A stretch of DNA of 64,000 nucleotides from Sphingobium trunci (GTDB lineage Bacteria > Pseudomonadota > Alphaproteobacteria > Sphingomonadales > Sphingomonadaceae), in NCBI RefSeq assembly GCF_022664535.1, contig NZ_JAKUJY010000009.1, positions 62,001-126,000 on the forward strand, given 5' to 3'. A program made the position numbers and the translations under genes. Below are positions 45,760-54,482 of this stretch, piece after piece. Below the pieces are notes generated by a model, which was not told where the DNA came from, did not search any database, and was given only the letters and a program-made list of their open reading frames with translations. Position 1 is the stretch's first letter; every line of letters begins with the position of its first letter.

Positions 45760-46772
45760 CAGCCCTGTCCCGATCCGGACGATCCCGATCCGGACGATCC
45801 CTGGCCTGACGATGCCTGCCCGAAAGGTCCGCGCCGGGGCGGGGCGGGCGGCGCCGGGGGCGTCTCGCCGCCCAGCGCGTCTTTCGCCAGCGCGCCGATA
45901 CCTCCCAACGTGCCGATCAGTTGGGTGGCCTCGACCGGGAAGAGGATGGTCTTGGCATTGGGCGAGGTGGCGAACTGGCTTACGGCCTCGACATATTTCT
46001 GGGCGACGAAATAGTTGATCGCCTGGGCATTGCCCGATGCGATGGCTTCCGACACCATCTGGGTCGCCTTGGCTTCGGCTTCGGCCTCACGCTCGCGGGC
46101 CTCGGCGTCGCGGAAGGCGGCCTCGCGGCGGCCCTCCGCCTCCAATATCTGGCTTTGCTTCTGCCCTTCGGCCTTCAGGATTTCCGATGCGCGCAGCCCT
46201 TCCGATTCCAGGATCAGGGCGCGCTTCTCACGCTCGGCCTTCATCTGGCGGCCCATGGCGTTGACGATATCGGCGGGCGGGCGGATGTCCTTCAACTCGA
46301 CGCGGGTGATCTTGATGCCCCAGGCGTTGGTGGCGTGATCGACCACGGAGAGCAGGCGGGCATTGATCTCGTCGCGCTTCGACAGGGTTTCGTCGAGGTC
46401 CATCGACCCCATCACCGTGCGCAGGTTGGTGGTGGCGAGCTGCATGATCGCGACATAGAGTTCCGACACCTCATAGGCCGCCTTGGCCGCGTCCAGCACC
46501 TGGAAGAACACCACGCCATCGACCGACACCATGGCATTGTCCTTGGTGATGATCTCCTGCCCCGGTATGTCGACCACCTGTTCCATCATGTTGATCCTGC
46601 GGCCCACCGCGTAGAAGAAGGCGGGGTAGAAATTGAGGCCGGGGCGGGCGACTTCGGTGAAGCGGCCGAACCGCTCGATCGTATATTGATAGCCCTGGCG
46701 GACCACCTTGACGCTTACCGCCAGATAGAACAGCACCAGCATCGTGACCGTCAGTGCGAATGTCGTGAGCAT
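45759..46772 (-). CDS. SPFH/band-7 membrane protein
   Basis: 337 residues. One N-terminal helix, then the SPFH domain (VVRQGYQYTIERFGRFTEVARPGL, VDIPGQEIITKDNAMVSVDG, TNLRTVMGSMDLDETLSKRDE) and a long charged helix with repeated EAE/REA units, ending in a Pro/Gly/Ser tail. The tail is encoded by an exact 15-base tandem duplication (45771-45785 and 45786-45800). Resembles QmcA/stomatin-like proteins. Upstream of nfeD in one operon. Confidence 0.92.
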   Translation of the reverse strand: MLTTFALTVTMLVLFYLAVSVKVVRQGYQYTIERFGRFTEVARPGLNFYPAFFYAVGRRINMMEQVVDIPGQEIITKDNAMVSVDGVVFFQVLDAAKAAYEVSELYVAIMQLATTNLRTVMGSMDLDETLSKRDEINARLLSVVDHATNAWGIKITRVELKDIRPPADIVNAMGRQMKAEREKRALILESEGLRASEILKAEGQKQSQILEAEGRREAAFRDAEAREREAEAEAKATQMVSEAIASGNAQAINYFVAQKYVEAVSQFATSPNAKTILFPVEATQLIGTLGGIGALAKDALGGETPPAPPAPPRRGPFGQASSGQGSSGSGSSGSGQG

Positions 46773-46850
46773 CAGCTTCCCTCCCCGAATTCCCTTGGAC
46801 TATGCCGGGAAATCATTAACGGGAAAAGCGAAAGAGAGAGGAGTTTCATC

Positions 46851-47666
46851 ATGTTGTTGCGCCATGCCCGTTCGCTGCTGTTCCTGCCGGCCTCGAACCC
46901 GCGCGCGATCGCCAAGGCGCGGACCCTGCCCTGCGACATGGTGATCCTGGACCTGGAGGATGCCGTGCCCGCCGACCGCAAGGAGGAGGCGCTGGCCGGC
47001 GCGGTCGAGGCCGTTGCGGAGGGTTTCGGACGGCGGCTGTCGGCGGTGCGCATCAATGTCGAGGGCGCGCCCACCCATGGCCGGGAAATGGTGGCGCTCA
47101 AGGCGTCCGCCGCCGATTACGTCGTGCTGCCCAAGGTCGAAAATCCCAAGCAGGTGAAGGATGTGTTCAGCGTCTGCCAGAAGCCGGTGATCGCCATGAT
47201 CGAAAGCGCCGTGGGCGTGACGGCGGCGCAGGCGATCGCCGCGGGGGAGGGCTGTGCCGGGCTGTTCATGGGCAATAACGATCTGCGGCAGGATCTGGGG
47301 ATCCCGCCTGCAGCCGGGCGGGACGGGCTGTCCTTCTCGCTCCAGGCGGTCATATTGGCGGCACGCGCGGCCCGGATCGCGGTGTTCGACGGCGTGTTCA
47401 ACCGGCTGGACGACGAGGCGGGGTTCGAGGCGGAATGCGCGGCGGGGCATGTCCTGGGTTTCGACGGCAAGACGCTGATCCATCCGAGCCAGGTGCCCGT
47501 CGCCAATCAGGTCTTCGGTCCCGATGCGCAGGCGGTGGCGGATGCGCGGCGGCTGATAGAGGCGGCGACCGGCGGCGCGGAGCGTTTCGAGGGGCGGATG
47601 ATCGAGAGCATGCATGTCGAGGAGGCAAAGGCGCTGATCGCGCGGGCGGAAGCCGCCGGGGAATGA
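46851..47666 (+). CDS. CoA-ester lyase, HpcH/HpaI (CitE-like) family
   Basis: 271-residue TIM-barrel enzyme. MVILDLEDAVPADRKEEA, VVLPKVENPKQV, MIESAVGV, and GKTLIHPSQVPVANQVFGP are CitE-type signatures for cleaving or hydrolysing citryl- or malyl-type CoA esters. The usual CitF or CitD partners are absent, so it acts alone; possible malyl-CoA lyase or thioesterase. ATG 46851 follows GAGAGAGGAG. Divergent from the SPFH gene. Confidence 0.9.
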   Translation: MLLRHARSLLFLPASNPRAIAKARTLPCDMVILDLEDAVPADRKEEALAGAVEAVAEGFGRRLSAVRINVEGAPTHGREMVALKASAADYVVLPKVENPKQVKDVFSVCQKPVIAMIESAVGVTAAQAIAAGEGCAGLFMGNNDLRQDLGIPPAAGRDGLSFSLQAVILAARAARIAVFDGVFNRLDDEAGFEAECAAGHVLGFDGKTLIHPSQVPVANQVFGPDAQAVADARRLIEAATGGAERFEGRMIESMHVEEAKALIARAEAAGE

Positions 47667-47963
47667 AGCCGCCCTTGGGTGACATAGGTGACACGATGAG
47701 GGGTGACTCGACAGGGGGTGCGTGACGGTCGGGTTTTTCCGGCCGGTTTCCGATTGACCTGTCAAAGAACCGCCAGCGTCATAGCGCTGCTGCCGGAGTG
47801 TAGGACAGCGAAAAGTTCGGGATTCCCGACCGGCAGGCACGTCTTTCCGCCATCGTTTCGGGTGCGGCAATTTTGCAACTGTCAAGCGAATAAAAATGGC
47901 AATTTCGTGGCAAAATGTTAATATTTGCTGAGCGGGGTCTTGGGTGAGTCTGCGAGGTCCATC
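47667..47963 (+). other. Non-coding gap after the CitE-like gene
   Basis: 297 bases without a supported gene. The last 80 bases before the next gene are A/T-rich (AATAAAAATGGCAATTTCG region, 47888-47906) and probably hold its promoter. Confidence 0.35.
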
Positions 47964-48716
47964 ATGTCCAGGTTGCGGATGGCGGCGAGTGCCGCCTGCT
48001 GTTTTGGCGCGCTCTTTTTCGGCGGGGTTGCGGCGGCGGGGGAGGCGCGGTGCTGGCAATCCTATGAAATAGAGGCGGCGCGGGTCAGGGATTTACAGGT
48101 CATGCTGATGCTGGGGTCCCTGAAATGCCGGGCGGCCAACAGCGAAATCACGGGAAAATACGACAAATTCTACGAAAAGACGGGGCAGCTCGATAAATAT
48201 AACAATGCGCTGAAGCTGCATTTCATGCGCGAGAACGGCATATCCGGCGGGCAGGATGCCTATAATGACTTTGTGACGAAGCTGGCCAACAGCCATTCCA
48301 CCGGCATGCAGTCGGCGGGCTTTTGCCAGATGGCCGACACGCTGCTGACCCTGGCGGTCAGCGCGAGCGAGGCCGACATTCCCGTTCTGGCGCGGAATTT
48401 TTCGGAAAGACCTGCGGGCGTCGGTGATCTGTGCGAGGCCCCTGCCGCAGCGGCGGTCACCGCCGCCCCGGTCCCGGCGGTCGTTGCCGATCCGCCTGCC
48501 GCGGCGCCGGTCGCCGTGGCCCAGGCGGCTCCTTCGGCGCCCGCCGCCGCTGCCGCCGCCCCGGTGACGCCGCAATCGGCCGCTGCGGCGCTGGAGGCGG
48601 CGGCTGTCGCGCTGCAATCGGCTGCCGCATCGCTCAAGGCGCAGCCGGTTGCGCCCGCCGACGGAGCGGCGGCCGTCAAGCCGACCCTGGTAGTGGACGC
48701 CGAGCCGGTGAGTTGA
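47964..48716 (+). CDS. Secreted protein of unknown function with Ala/Pro-rich tail
   Basis: 250 residues. A signal peptide ends near AAAGEA; the first 110 mature residues form a compact helical domain with four Cys (RCWQSYEIEAARV, GSLKCRAANSEI, FCQMADTLL, GDLCEAP), likely two disulfides. The rest is a low-complexity Ala/Pro/Val region. No recognised family. Probably periplasmic. ATG 47964 follows GAGG. Convergent with the YdeI-like gene. Confidence 0.7.
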   Translation: MSRLRMAASAACCFGALFFGGVAAAGEARCWQSYEIEAARVRDLQVMLMLGSLKCRAANSEITGKYDKFYEKTGQLDKYNNALKLHFMRENGISGGQDAYNDFVTKLANSHSTGMQSAGFCQMADTLLTLAVSASEADIPVLARNFSERPAGVGDLCEAPAAAAVTAAPVPAVVADPPAAAPVAVAQAAPSAPAAAAAAPVTPQSAAAALEAAAVALQSAAASLKAQPVAPADGAAAVKPTLVVDAEPVS

Positions 48717-48766
48717 AGCCGATAGTCCCGCCCGAAGAGCGCCGCGCCCAAGGGGAGCGCGGCCTC

Positions 48767-49360
48767 TCAACGCCGTTCATATTTCCAGTTCCGTCCCTTG
48801 CCCTCCGCAATCCACAGGACGGCTTGCGCGATGCGTCTGGCGCGGGTGGCGTCGCTCTTCGCCTCGCCTATCCATTCGCAATAATCGCGGATCTTTCCCG
48901 GAGGAAAGGTGGCCCAGACCGTGGCGGCGGCGGGATGGGCGTCCATGGCGGCCGCGAAGGCGGGGTGAAGGGGCAGCGGCGCGCGCCTTTCCCGCGGACC
49001 CGACCGGGGTTTGTCGCCCGCGTCGATCAGCGCCATCGCCCTGGCGACCAGCGCCTCGATTTCCGGGTCGGCCGGAAGGTCCGCCAGGCAGGTGATGCGG
49101 CCGAACTGGCCCATGGCGTCATGGCTGGCGTCTTCCCGCGCCAACTTGTCGTGCCAGAAGCCGAAGGCGACATGGCCCTTGAACCCTGCCATGTTGCAGA
49201 GATTCCGGCCCCTGTAGGTGAAGAAGGGCATGCCCCATTTGATCGCCTCCCCCAGATCGGGGCAGGCGCTGTGCACCCGTTCGCGCAAATGGACCAGGAC
49301 GGGCTGCGCGAAGGCGGCCTGGCGGGCGATATAGGCATCGACGCCGGGTTCGCGCGCCAT
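48767..49360 (-). CDS. DUF1801/YdeI-OmdA family protein
   Basis: 197 residues. The N-terminal DUF1801 (YdhG-like) domain includes AIKWGMPFFTYRGRNLCNMAGFKGHVAFGFW, and the C-terminal OmdA-type segment has TVWATFPPGKIRDYCEWIGEAKSDATRARRI and GKGRNWKYERR. Function in bacteria is unclear (linked to outer-membrane permeability or bacteriocin import). Four bases downstream of ubiG, same strand. Confidence 0.85.
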   Translation of the reverse strand: MAREPGVDAYIARQAAFAQPVLVHLRERVHSACPDLGEAIKWGMPFFTYRGRNLCNMAGFKGHVAFGFWHDKLAREDASHDAMGQFGRITCLADLPADPEIEALVARAMALIDAGDKPRSGPRERRAPLPLHPAFAAAMDAHPAAATVWATFPPGKIRDYCEWIGEAKSDATRARRIAQAVLWIAEGKGRNWKYERR

Positions 49361-49364
49361 CGCC

Positions 49365-50102
49365 CTAACCCTGCCGGTGGCGGGCGGTCAGCAGATAGTT
49401 GATCGCCTTGCTGGACGAGAGGGTGAAGCCGTAGCGCGGGTCGAAGCTGATCCCGCTGGTGTCCGTGACCTCCAGCCCCGCATCCTCCAGCAGCTTCGTC
49501 AGTTCCTGGGGGTTCAGGAATTTGTGCCAGTCATGCGTGCCCCTGGGGATGCCGCCGATGCTTTCGCCGATGGTGATCATGGCGAGGCGGGAGAGGGGGG
49601 TGCGATTGGGCGTGGACATGACGAGCAGGCCGCCGGGGGCGAGTTTCGCCGCCAGCGCGGCGGCAAAGGCGGCGGGATCGGCGACATGTTCGATCACCTC
49701 CATCGAGGTGACGAGGTCGAATCCGCCAGCGTCCAGTTCTTCCACCGGGGTGGCGCGATAGTCGATGACGAGGCCCTGGCCGTGCGCATGGGCGCGGGCC
49801 ACCGCGATATTTTCCTCCGCCGCGTCGAGCGCCGTCACGGCAGCGCCCAGGCGGGCGAGCGGTTCGGCCAGCAGGCCCGCGCCGCAGCCGACATCGATCG
49901 CGCGCTTTCCCGCCAGGGGCCGGAATCCGCCGCTTCCCTGCGGCCAATGCCGGTCGATCGCCGCGCGGATATAATGCAGGCGCACCGGGTTCAGCTTGTG
50001 CAGCATGGCGCTCGACCCGTTGGGATCCCACCAGTCGGCGGCCATCGTCCCGAAATGCGCGGCCTCGCGCGGGTCGATGGTGGAGGGTGCTTCACTTGCC
50101 AT
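49365..50102 (-). CDS. ubiG: Ubiquinone biosynthesis O-methyltransferase UbiG
   Basis: 245-residue SAM-dependent methyltransferase acting in two steps of ubiquinone synthesis. FGTMAADWWDPNGSSAMLHK and LNPVRLHYI are UbiG-specific, with the SAM site AIDVGCGAGLLAEPLARLGA and MEVIEHVADP. Divergent from lysC; element B lies between them. Confidence 0.95.
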   Translation of the reverse strand: MASEAPSTIDPREAAHFGTMAADWWDPNGSSAMLHKLNPVRLHYIRAAIDRHWPQGSGGFRPLAGKRAIDVGCGAGLLAEPLARLGAAVTALDAAEENIAVARAHAHGQGLVIDYRATPVEELDAGGFDLVTSMEVIEHVADPAAFAAALAAKLAPGGLLVMSTPNRTPLSRLAMITIGESIGGIPRGTHDWHKFLNPQELTKLLEDAGLEVTDTSGISFDPRYGFTLSSSKAINYLLTARHRQG

Positions 50103-50135
50103 ATTTGTTTCCGCTGCTAATAGGGGCGCCGTTTT

Positions 50136-50304
50136 CTGGACTGCCCGGCATTTCGTTCATGTCGGAACGAGTCACCTGCCTCGTTTCGACCTGCAAAGCG
50201 CGATTTTCTGTGTTTCGGTGCTCACGGACATGAAGTCCGCTGCGCTCCGATGCTCGAAAATCCCACTTTTCGGCTCCAACCGAACGAAATGCCGGGCAGT
50301 TCAG
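50136..50304 (+). repeat. Long inverted-repeat element B, in the lysC leader
   Basis: Outer arms 50136-50158 and 50282-50304 pair over 23 bp with one G-T. Inner helix GATTTTC/GAAAATC (50202-50208 with 50256-50262). The 43-base core 50213-50255 matches element A's core (17263-17305) at 33 positions; its helices TCGG/CCGA (50215-50218 with 50247-50250) and CGGAC/GTCCG (50225-50229 with 50235-50239) differ from A by paired, compensatory changes. It ends 39 bases before the lysC start, so it is in the leader if transcribed with lysC. Confidence 0.75.
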
Positions 50305-50343
50305 GGCTTTCCTTTCTTACAACCAGCAAGGCTCGACAAGCAA

Positions 50344-51609
50344 ATGGCGCGCATCGTGATGAAATTCGGCGGCACCTCCATGGCGGGGATGGAGCGAATT
50401 CGCAACGTGGCCGCGCGCGTCAAACATGTCGTCGAGCAGGGCCATGAAGTCGCCGTCGTCGTATCCGCCATGGCGGGCGAGACCGACCGGCTGGTGGGCT
50501 TCTGCAAGGAAGCCTCGCCGCTGTACGATCCGGCGGAATATGACGTGGTGGTCGCCAGCGGCGAGCAGGTGACGAGCGGGCTGCTGGCCATGACGCTGAA
50601 GGCCATGGGCGTGGATGCGCGGAGCTGGCTCGGCTGGCAGCTTCCGATCCGCACCAACGAAGCCCATGCCAAGGCGCGCATCGAGGATATCGACACGATC
50701 GACCTGCTGTCGTCGATGCGGTCGGGCACGGTGGCGGTGATCCCCGGTTTCCAGGGCATGATGGAGGATGGCCGCATCTCGACCCTGGGGCGGGGCGGAT
50801 CGGATACCTCGGCGGTGGCGGTGGCGGCGGCGCTGAAGGCGGATCGCTGCGACATCTACACCGACGTCGACGGCGTCTACACCACCGATCCCCGCATCGT
50901 GGCGCGGGCGCGCAAGCTCGACCTCGTCACCTATGAGGAAATGCTGGAACTGGCCTCGGTCGGGGCCAAGGTGCTCCAGACCCGCTCGGTCGGCCTCGCC
51001 ATGAAGGAAGGCGTGGTCGTGCAGGTGCTTTCCTCCTTCGATGATCCCACCCAGGACGACCTTCCCGGCACGCTGATCGTCAGCGAGGAGGAACTGGAAG
51101 CCAAGCTCAAGGAAGACAAGATGGAACGTCAGCTCATCACCGGCATCGCCCATGACAAGAATGAGGCGAAGATCACCCTGACCCGCGTGCCCGACCGTCC
51201 GGGCGCCGTGGCGCACATCTTCGCGCCGCTGGCCGATGCCGCGATCAACGTCGACATGATCATCCAGAATGTCGGCCGCGACAAGGGCGAGACCGACGTG
51301 ACCTTCACCGTGCCGGGCGCCGACCTGGCGCGGGCGCTGGACGTGCTGGAAAGCCAGAAGGCGGTGATCGGCTTCAACCGCGTGATCCCCGACACCAAGG
51401 TCGCGAAGGTCAGCGTCGTCGGCGTCGGCATGAAGAGCCATGCGGGCGTCGCCAGCACCATGTTCCAGTCGCTGGCCGATCGCGGCATCAACATCCTCGC
51501 CATCTCGACCAGCGAGATCAAGGTGTCGGTGCTGATCGACGAGGATGAGACGGAACTGGCGGTGCGTGTGTTGCATACCGCTTATGGGCTGGACGCGCCG
51601 GTCGCTTGA
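50344..51609 (+). CDS. lysC: Aspartate kinase LysC
   Basis: 421 residues; first step to lysine, threonine and methionine. N-terminal kinase domain (IVMKFGGTSMAGMERI, GRGGSDTSAVAVAAALKADRC, DVDGVYTTDPRI) and two C-terminal ACT domains (ITLTRVPDRPGAVAHIF; VVGVGMKSHAGVASTMF, ISTSEIKVSVLID) for feedback inhibition by lysine and threonine. ATG 50344 begins exactly at the fold. Followed by a palindromic repeat at 51617. Confidence 0.97.
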   Translation: MARIVMKFGGTSMAGMERIRNVAARVKHVVEQGHEVAVVVSAMAGETDRLVGFCKEASPLYDPAEYDVVVASGEQVTSGLLAMTLKAMGVDARSWLGWQLPIRTNEAHAKARIEDIDTIDLLSSMRSGTVAVIPGFQGMMEDGRISTLGRGGSDTSAVAVAAALKADRCDIYTDVDGVYTTDPRIVARARKLDLVTYEEMLELASVGAKVLQTRSVGLAMKEGVVVQVLSSFDDPTQDDLPGTLIVSEEELEAKLKEDKMERQLITGIAHDKNEAKITLTRVPDRPGAVAHIFAPLADAAINVDMIIQNVGRDKGETDVTFTVPGADLARALDVLESQKAVIGFNRVIPDTKVAKVSVVGVGMKSHAGVASTMFQSLADRGINILAISTSEIKVSVLIDEDETELAVRVLHTAYGLDAPVA

Positions 51610-51616
51610 CCTTTTC

Positions 51617-51717
51617 TCCCTTCCCCTTCAGGGGAGGGGTCGGGGGTGGGGCCGTGCCCCACAAAACAGTGCGTGGGGAGAACCCCCACCCCAACCCCTC
51701 CCCTGAAGGGGAGGGGC
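51617..51717. repeat. CCCCTTCAGGGG palindromic element between lysC and the next gene
   Basis: Perfect 18-bp arms 51623-51640 and 51694-51711, extended by more G/C-rich pairing, around an inner hairpin CCCCAC/GTGGGG (51657-51662 with 51673-51678). Each arm itself contains the palindrome CCCCTTCAGGGG. I recall such elements as dispersed in sphingomonads; copy number not checkable here. Could also end lysC transcription (CTTTTTG follows). Confidence 0.7.
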
Positions 51718-51740
51718 TTTTTGACTCCAAGGGCATGACT

Positions 51741-52751
51741 ATGACGAACGCCAAACTCGCTTCCCTGATGGCTCGCGGCACCGAATTTCTGGGCTGCGAC
51801 GTCGCGATCCTGTGCGGGGCGATGAGCTGGGTTTCGGAACGCAATCTGGTGGCGGCGATCTCCAATGCGGGAGGCTTTGGCGTGATCGCCTGCGGTGCGA
51901 TGACGCCCGAACTGCTCGACAGGGAGATCGCGGCGACCAGGGCGCTGACGAGCAAGCCCTTCGGCGTGAACCTCATCACCATGCATCCGCAGCTGTTCGA
52001 GCTGATCGAAGTATGCGCGAAGCACGATGTGGGCCATGTCGTGCTGGCCGGCGGCCTGCCGCCCAAGGGCAGCATCGAGGCGATCAAGGCGAAAGGCGCG
52101 AAGCTGATCTGTTTCGCCCCGGCGCTGGCGCTGGCGAAGAAGCTGGTGCGTTCGGGCGTGGACGCGCTGGTGGTCGAGGGCATGGAGGCGGGCGGCCATA
52201 TCGGGCCGGTCGCGACCAGCGTGCTGGCGCAGGAAATCCTGCCCGAAATGGCCTCGCAGGTGCCGGTGTTCGTTGCCGGGGGCATTGGGCGCGGCGAGGC
52301 GATCGCCGCCTATCTGGAAATGGGCGCCGCGGGCGTGCAACTGGGCACCCGCTTCGCCTGCGCGATCGAGAGCATCGCGCATCCGAATTTCAAGAAGGCC
52401 TTTTTCCGGGCCTCGGCCCGCGACGCGATCGCCAGCGTGCAGATCGACCCGCGCCTGCCGGTCATTCCCGTGCGGGCTCTCAAGAACGCCGGGACCGAGG
52501 CCTTTACGGTCAAGCAGCGCGAGGTCGCCAATCTGCTCGACAGCGGGGCGGTCGACATGGGGGAGGCGCAGTTGCAGATCGAGCATTATTGGGCGGGCGC
52601 GCTGCGCCGTGCGGTGATCGACGGCGATGTGGAGGGCGGATCGCTGATGGCCGGGCAGTCGGTCGGCATGGTCAGCAAGGAAGAACCGGTGATGGATATC
52701 ATCGCCCAGCTGATGGATGAGGCCGCCGAAGCGCTGGCACGGCGGGCCTGA
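51741..52751 (+). CDS. Nitronate monooxygenase (2-nitropropane dioxygenase) family protein
   Basis: 336-residue FMN TIM-barrel enzyme. AILCGAMSWVSERNLVAAISNAGGFGVIA, VEGMEAGGHIGP and VFVAGGIGRGEAIAAYLEMGAAGVQLGTRF carry the FMN-phosphate motifs of the NMO family. May oxidise nitronates such as propionate-3-nitronate, or be an enoyl reductase FabK-like; the family is broad. ATG 51741 fits the AAGGG site; 51735 is an alternative. Confidence 0.88.
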   Translation: MTNAKLASLMARGTEFLGCDVAILCGAMSWVSERNLVAAISNAGGFGVIACGAMTPELLDREIAATRALTSKPFGVNLITMHPQLFELIEVCAKHDVGHVVLAGGLPPKGSIEAIKAKGAKLICFAPALALAKKLVRSGVDALVVEGMEAGGHIGPVATSVLAQEILPEMASQVPVFVAGGIGRGEAIAAYLEMGAAGVQLGTRFACAIESIAHPNFKKAFFRASARDAIASVQIDPRLPVIPVRALKNAGTEAFTVKQREVANLLDSGAVDMGEAQLQIEHYWAGALRRAVIDGDVEGGSLMAGQSVGMVSKEEPVMDIIAQLMDEAAEALARRA

Positions 52752-52865
52752 ACGGGACGAGCCGAATCCTCTGCCGGACGAACCGAGCCTTGGCTTGGTC
52801 GTCAGGAACCCGTGCTTTTGCCATGAGTTTGTTTCGTCCGGATCATGATCGAAAGAGGTTCACGG

Positions 52866-53687
52866 GTGCCGCTGCGTACCGCTGTCCGCCGTTTTTGTGA
52901 GCTTGCCCCCGTCGCCGCGCTCGCGCTGATCGCGGGCTGTTCGACGCCGGAGAAAAAGGCGCCCCCCACGCCTCCGCCGCCTGTCGTGCCGACGATCAAG
53001 CCGCTGCCGCCCATGGGCGCCGTCGAGGAAATGAGCATTCCGGAGGTCGGGGATGACGGCAAATATCTGACGCCCAACCGGGGGGTGACGGCCAATACGG
53101 CGCTCTGGCATGTGCGCATGGCGTTGAATGTGGCGGCGCTGTCCTGTCATGGCATCAACGAACCGGCGCGCATCCAGTATAACCAGATATTGCATGTGCA
53201 TGAGGCCGCGCTGCGGGAGGCCAATGCGGCGGTGGACCGCAATTATCTGGCGGCCTATGGCACGGGTGGCCTCAAGGCGCGCGAGCTGCTGAACACCGTC
53301 GTCTATAATTTCTTCGCGCTGCCGCCGGTGACGAAGAGCTTTTGTCCGGTCGCGATCGAGGTGGGGGCGAAGATCCTCGCCATGCCGTCGAACCAGCTTC
53401 TGGGCTATGCGCCCGAGGCGCTGGCGGCGCTGGAAAAGCCGTTTCAGGACTTTTACGCCGCCTATGCCGATTATCTGCGGCGGCTGGCGGAGTGGCAGTC
53501 GCGCTTTGGCGGGACGGTGACGGTGGTGGTGTCGCCCACGCCGCTGCCGCCCCCGCCCACGCCGCCCAAGGAAGTGGCGGGATTCGTGCCCAACGCCCCC
53601 GCCCCGGTGCCGGGCGCGCCGGTGCAGGTCCAGGTGCCCCTGTTTCCGCTGACGCCGATGCGCGAGACGTTCGTGCCGGTTCGGTAG
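52866..53687 (+). CDS. Lipoprotein with Pro-rich tail
   Basis: 273 residues. GTG 52866, with AAAGAGG upstream, gives a classic lipoprotein signal with lipobox LIAGC; an in-frame ATG at 52845 has no ribosome site. The core (LWHVRMALNVAALSCHG, EARELLNTVVYNFFA-like helices, FYAAYADYLRRLAEW) is helical, and the C-terminus is Pro-rich (SPTPLPPPPTPPK). No recognised domain; probably an envelope protein. Convergent with the HxlR gene (no gap). Confidence 0.8.
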   Translation: MPLRTAVRRFCELAPVAALALIAGCSTPEKKAPPTPPPPVVPTIKPLPPMGAVEEMSIPEVGDDGKYLTPNRGVTANTALWHVRMALNVAALSCHGINEPARIQYNQILHVHEAALREANAAVDRNYLAAYGTGGLKARELLNTVVYNFFALPPVTKSFCPVAIEVGAKILAMPSNQLLGYAPEALAALEKPFQDFYAAYADYLRRLAEWQSRFGGTVTVVVSPTPLPPPPTPPKEVAGFVPNAPAPVPGAPVQVQVPLFPLTPMRETFVPVR

Positions 53688-54359
53688 CTATCCCGCTGGC
53701 GTGACCGTCGAGGGCGCCTTGGGGGGCAGGGGGAAGAGGCGGGCGAAGCGGTTGGCCACGCTCCTGTCTCCCTCGACCTTGAGCGCCTGCGCGACATCAT
53801 CGAACGGGACGCCGCCATAGAGGACCGCGACCAGCGCATTCTGGTCGCCGGTCAGGATGACGTCGGCGCCCGCCGCCTCGCCGCGATCCGCGATGAAATC
53901 CCCGTCCTTCAGCGCCAGCCGGAACTCCTCCTCGCCGAAGCGCAGGCCGATGGTCGCATCCATGTCCCCGATGCGGCTGCGGTCGATCATCGTGCGCATC
54001 GACAGGATCACCGACACGTTGCTCATCGGCATGCCCGGTTCCATCGTGGGCGAGCGGCAGGCCCAGCGGCCCAGCACCTGGAACAGAATCTCCGACTCGC
54101 GGCCCCAATCGGTCAGCTCGTAGATCTGGCTGGCGGCGGGCGGGGGCAGGCGGCGGCGGATGAGGACGCTGGCGGCCTCCAGCTCCTCCAGCCTCTGGGT
54201 GAGCACGTTGGCGCTGATTCCGGGCAGGCTGGCGCGCAGGTCGGTAAAGCGCTTGGGACCGAGCATCAATTCCCGCATGATCGGCATGGCCCAGCGATCC
54301 CCGATCAGGTCCAGCGCATGGGCGACCGCGCAGCCATCCTGATATGCTCGTTTCTTCAA
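53688..54359 (-). CDS. HxlR-type regulator fused to an SCP2-like domain
   Basis: 223 residues. N-terminal HxlR winged helix (ALDLIGDRWAMPIMRELMLG, FTDLRASLPGISANVLTQRL) with the family Cys in DGCAVAHA, and a C-terminal SCP2/sterol-transfer-like domain (about 120-215; LRFGEEEFRLALKDGDFIADRG, VILTGDQNALVAVLYGG) that may bind a hydrophobic ligand. Divergent from the VOC operon with about 120 bases, including an A/T-rich stretch with direct TTATAACTTAACTG-type sequence (54378-54396), a likely operator. Confidence 0.88.
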   Translation of the reverse strand: MKKRAYQDGCAVAHALDLIGDRWAMPIMRELMLGPKRFTDLRASLPGISANVLTQRLEELEAASVLIRRRLPPPAASQIYELTDWGRESEILFQVLGRWACRSPTMEPGMPMSNVSVILSMRTMIDRSRIGDMDATIGLRFGEEEFRLALKDGDFIADRGEAAGADVILTGDQNALVAVLYGGVPFDDVAQALKVEGDRSVANRFARLFPLPPKAPSTVTPAG

Positions 54360-54482
54360 AACTGAGTCCTTGGTTATTTTTTATAACTTAACTGTTGTAG
54401 AAGATAATTCATGAGTGCATAAAGTTCAAGCCGGTGAGTCGCGACAGGATCGCCGGAACAGATAATCCCGAGGAGATGCGCG

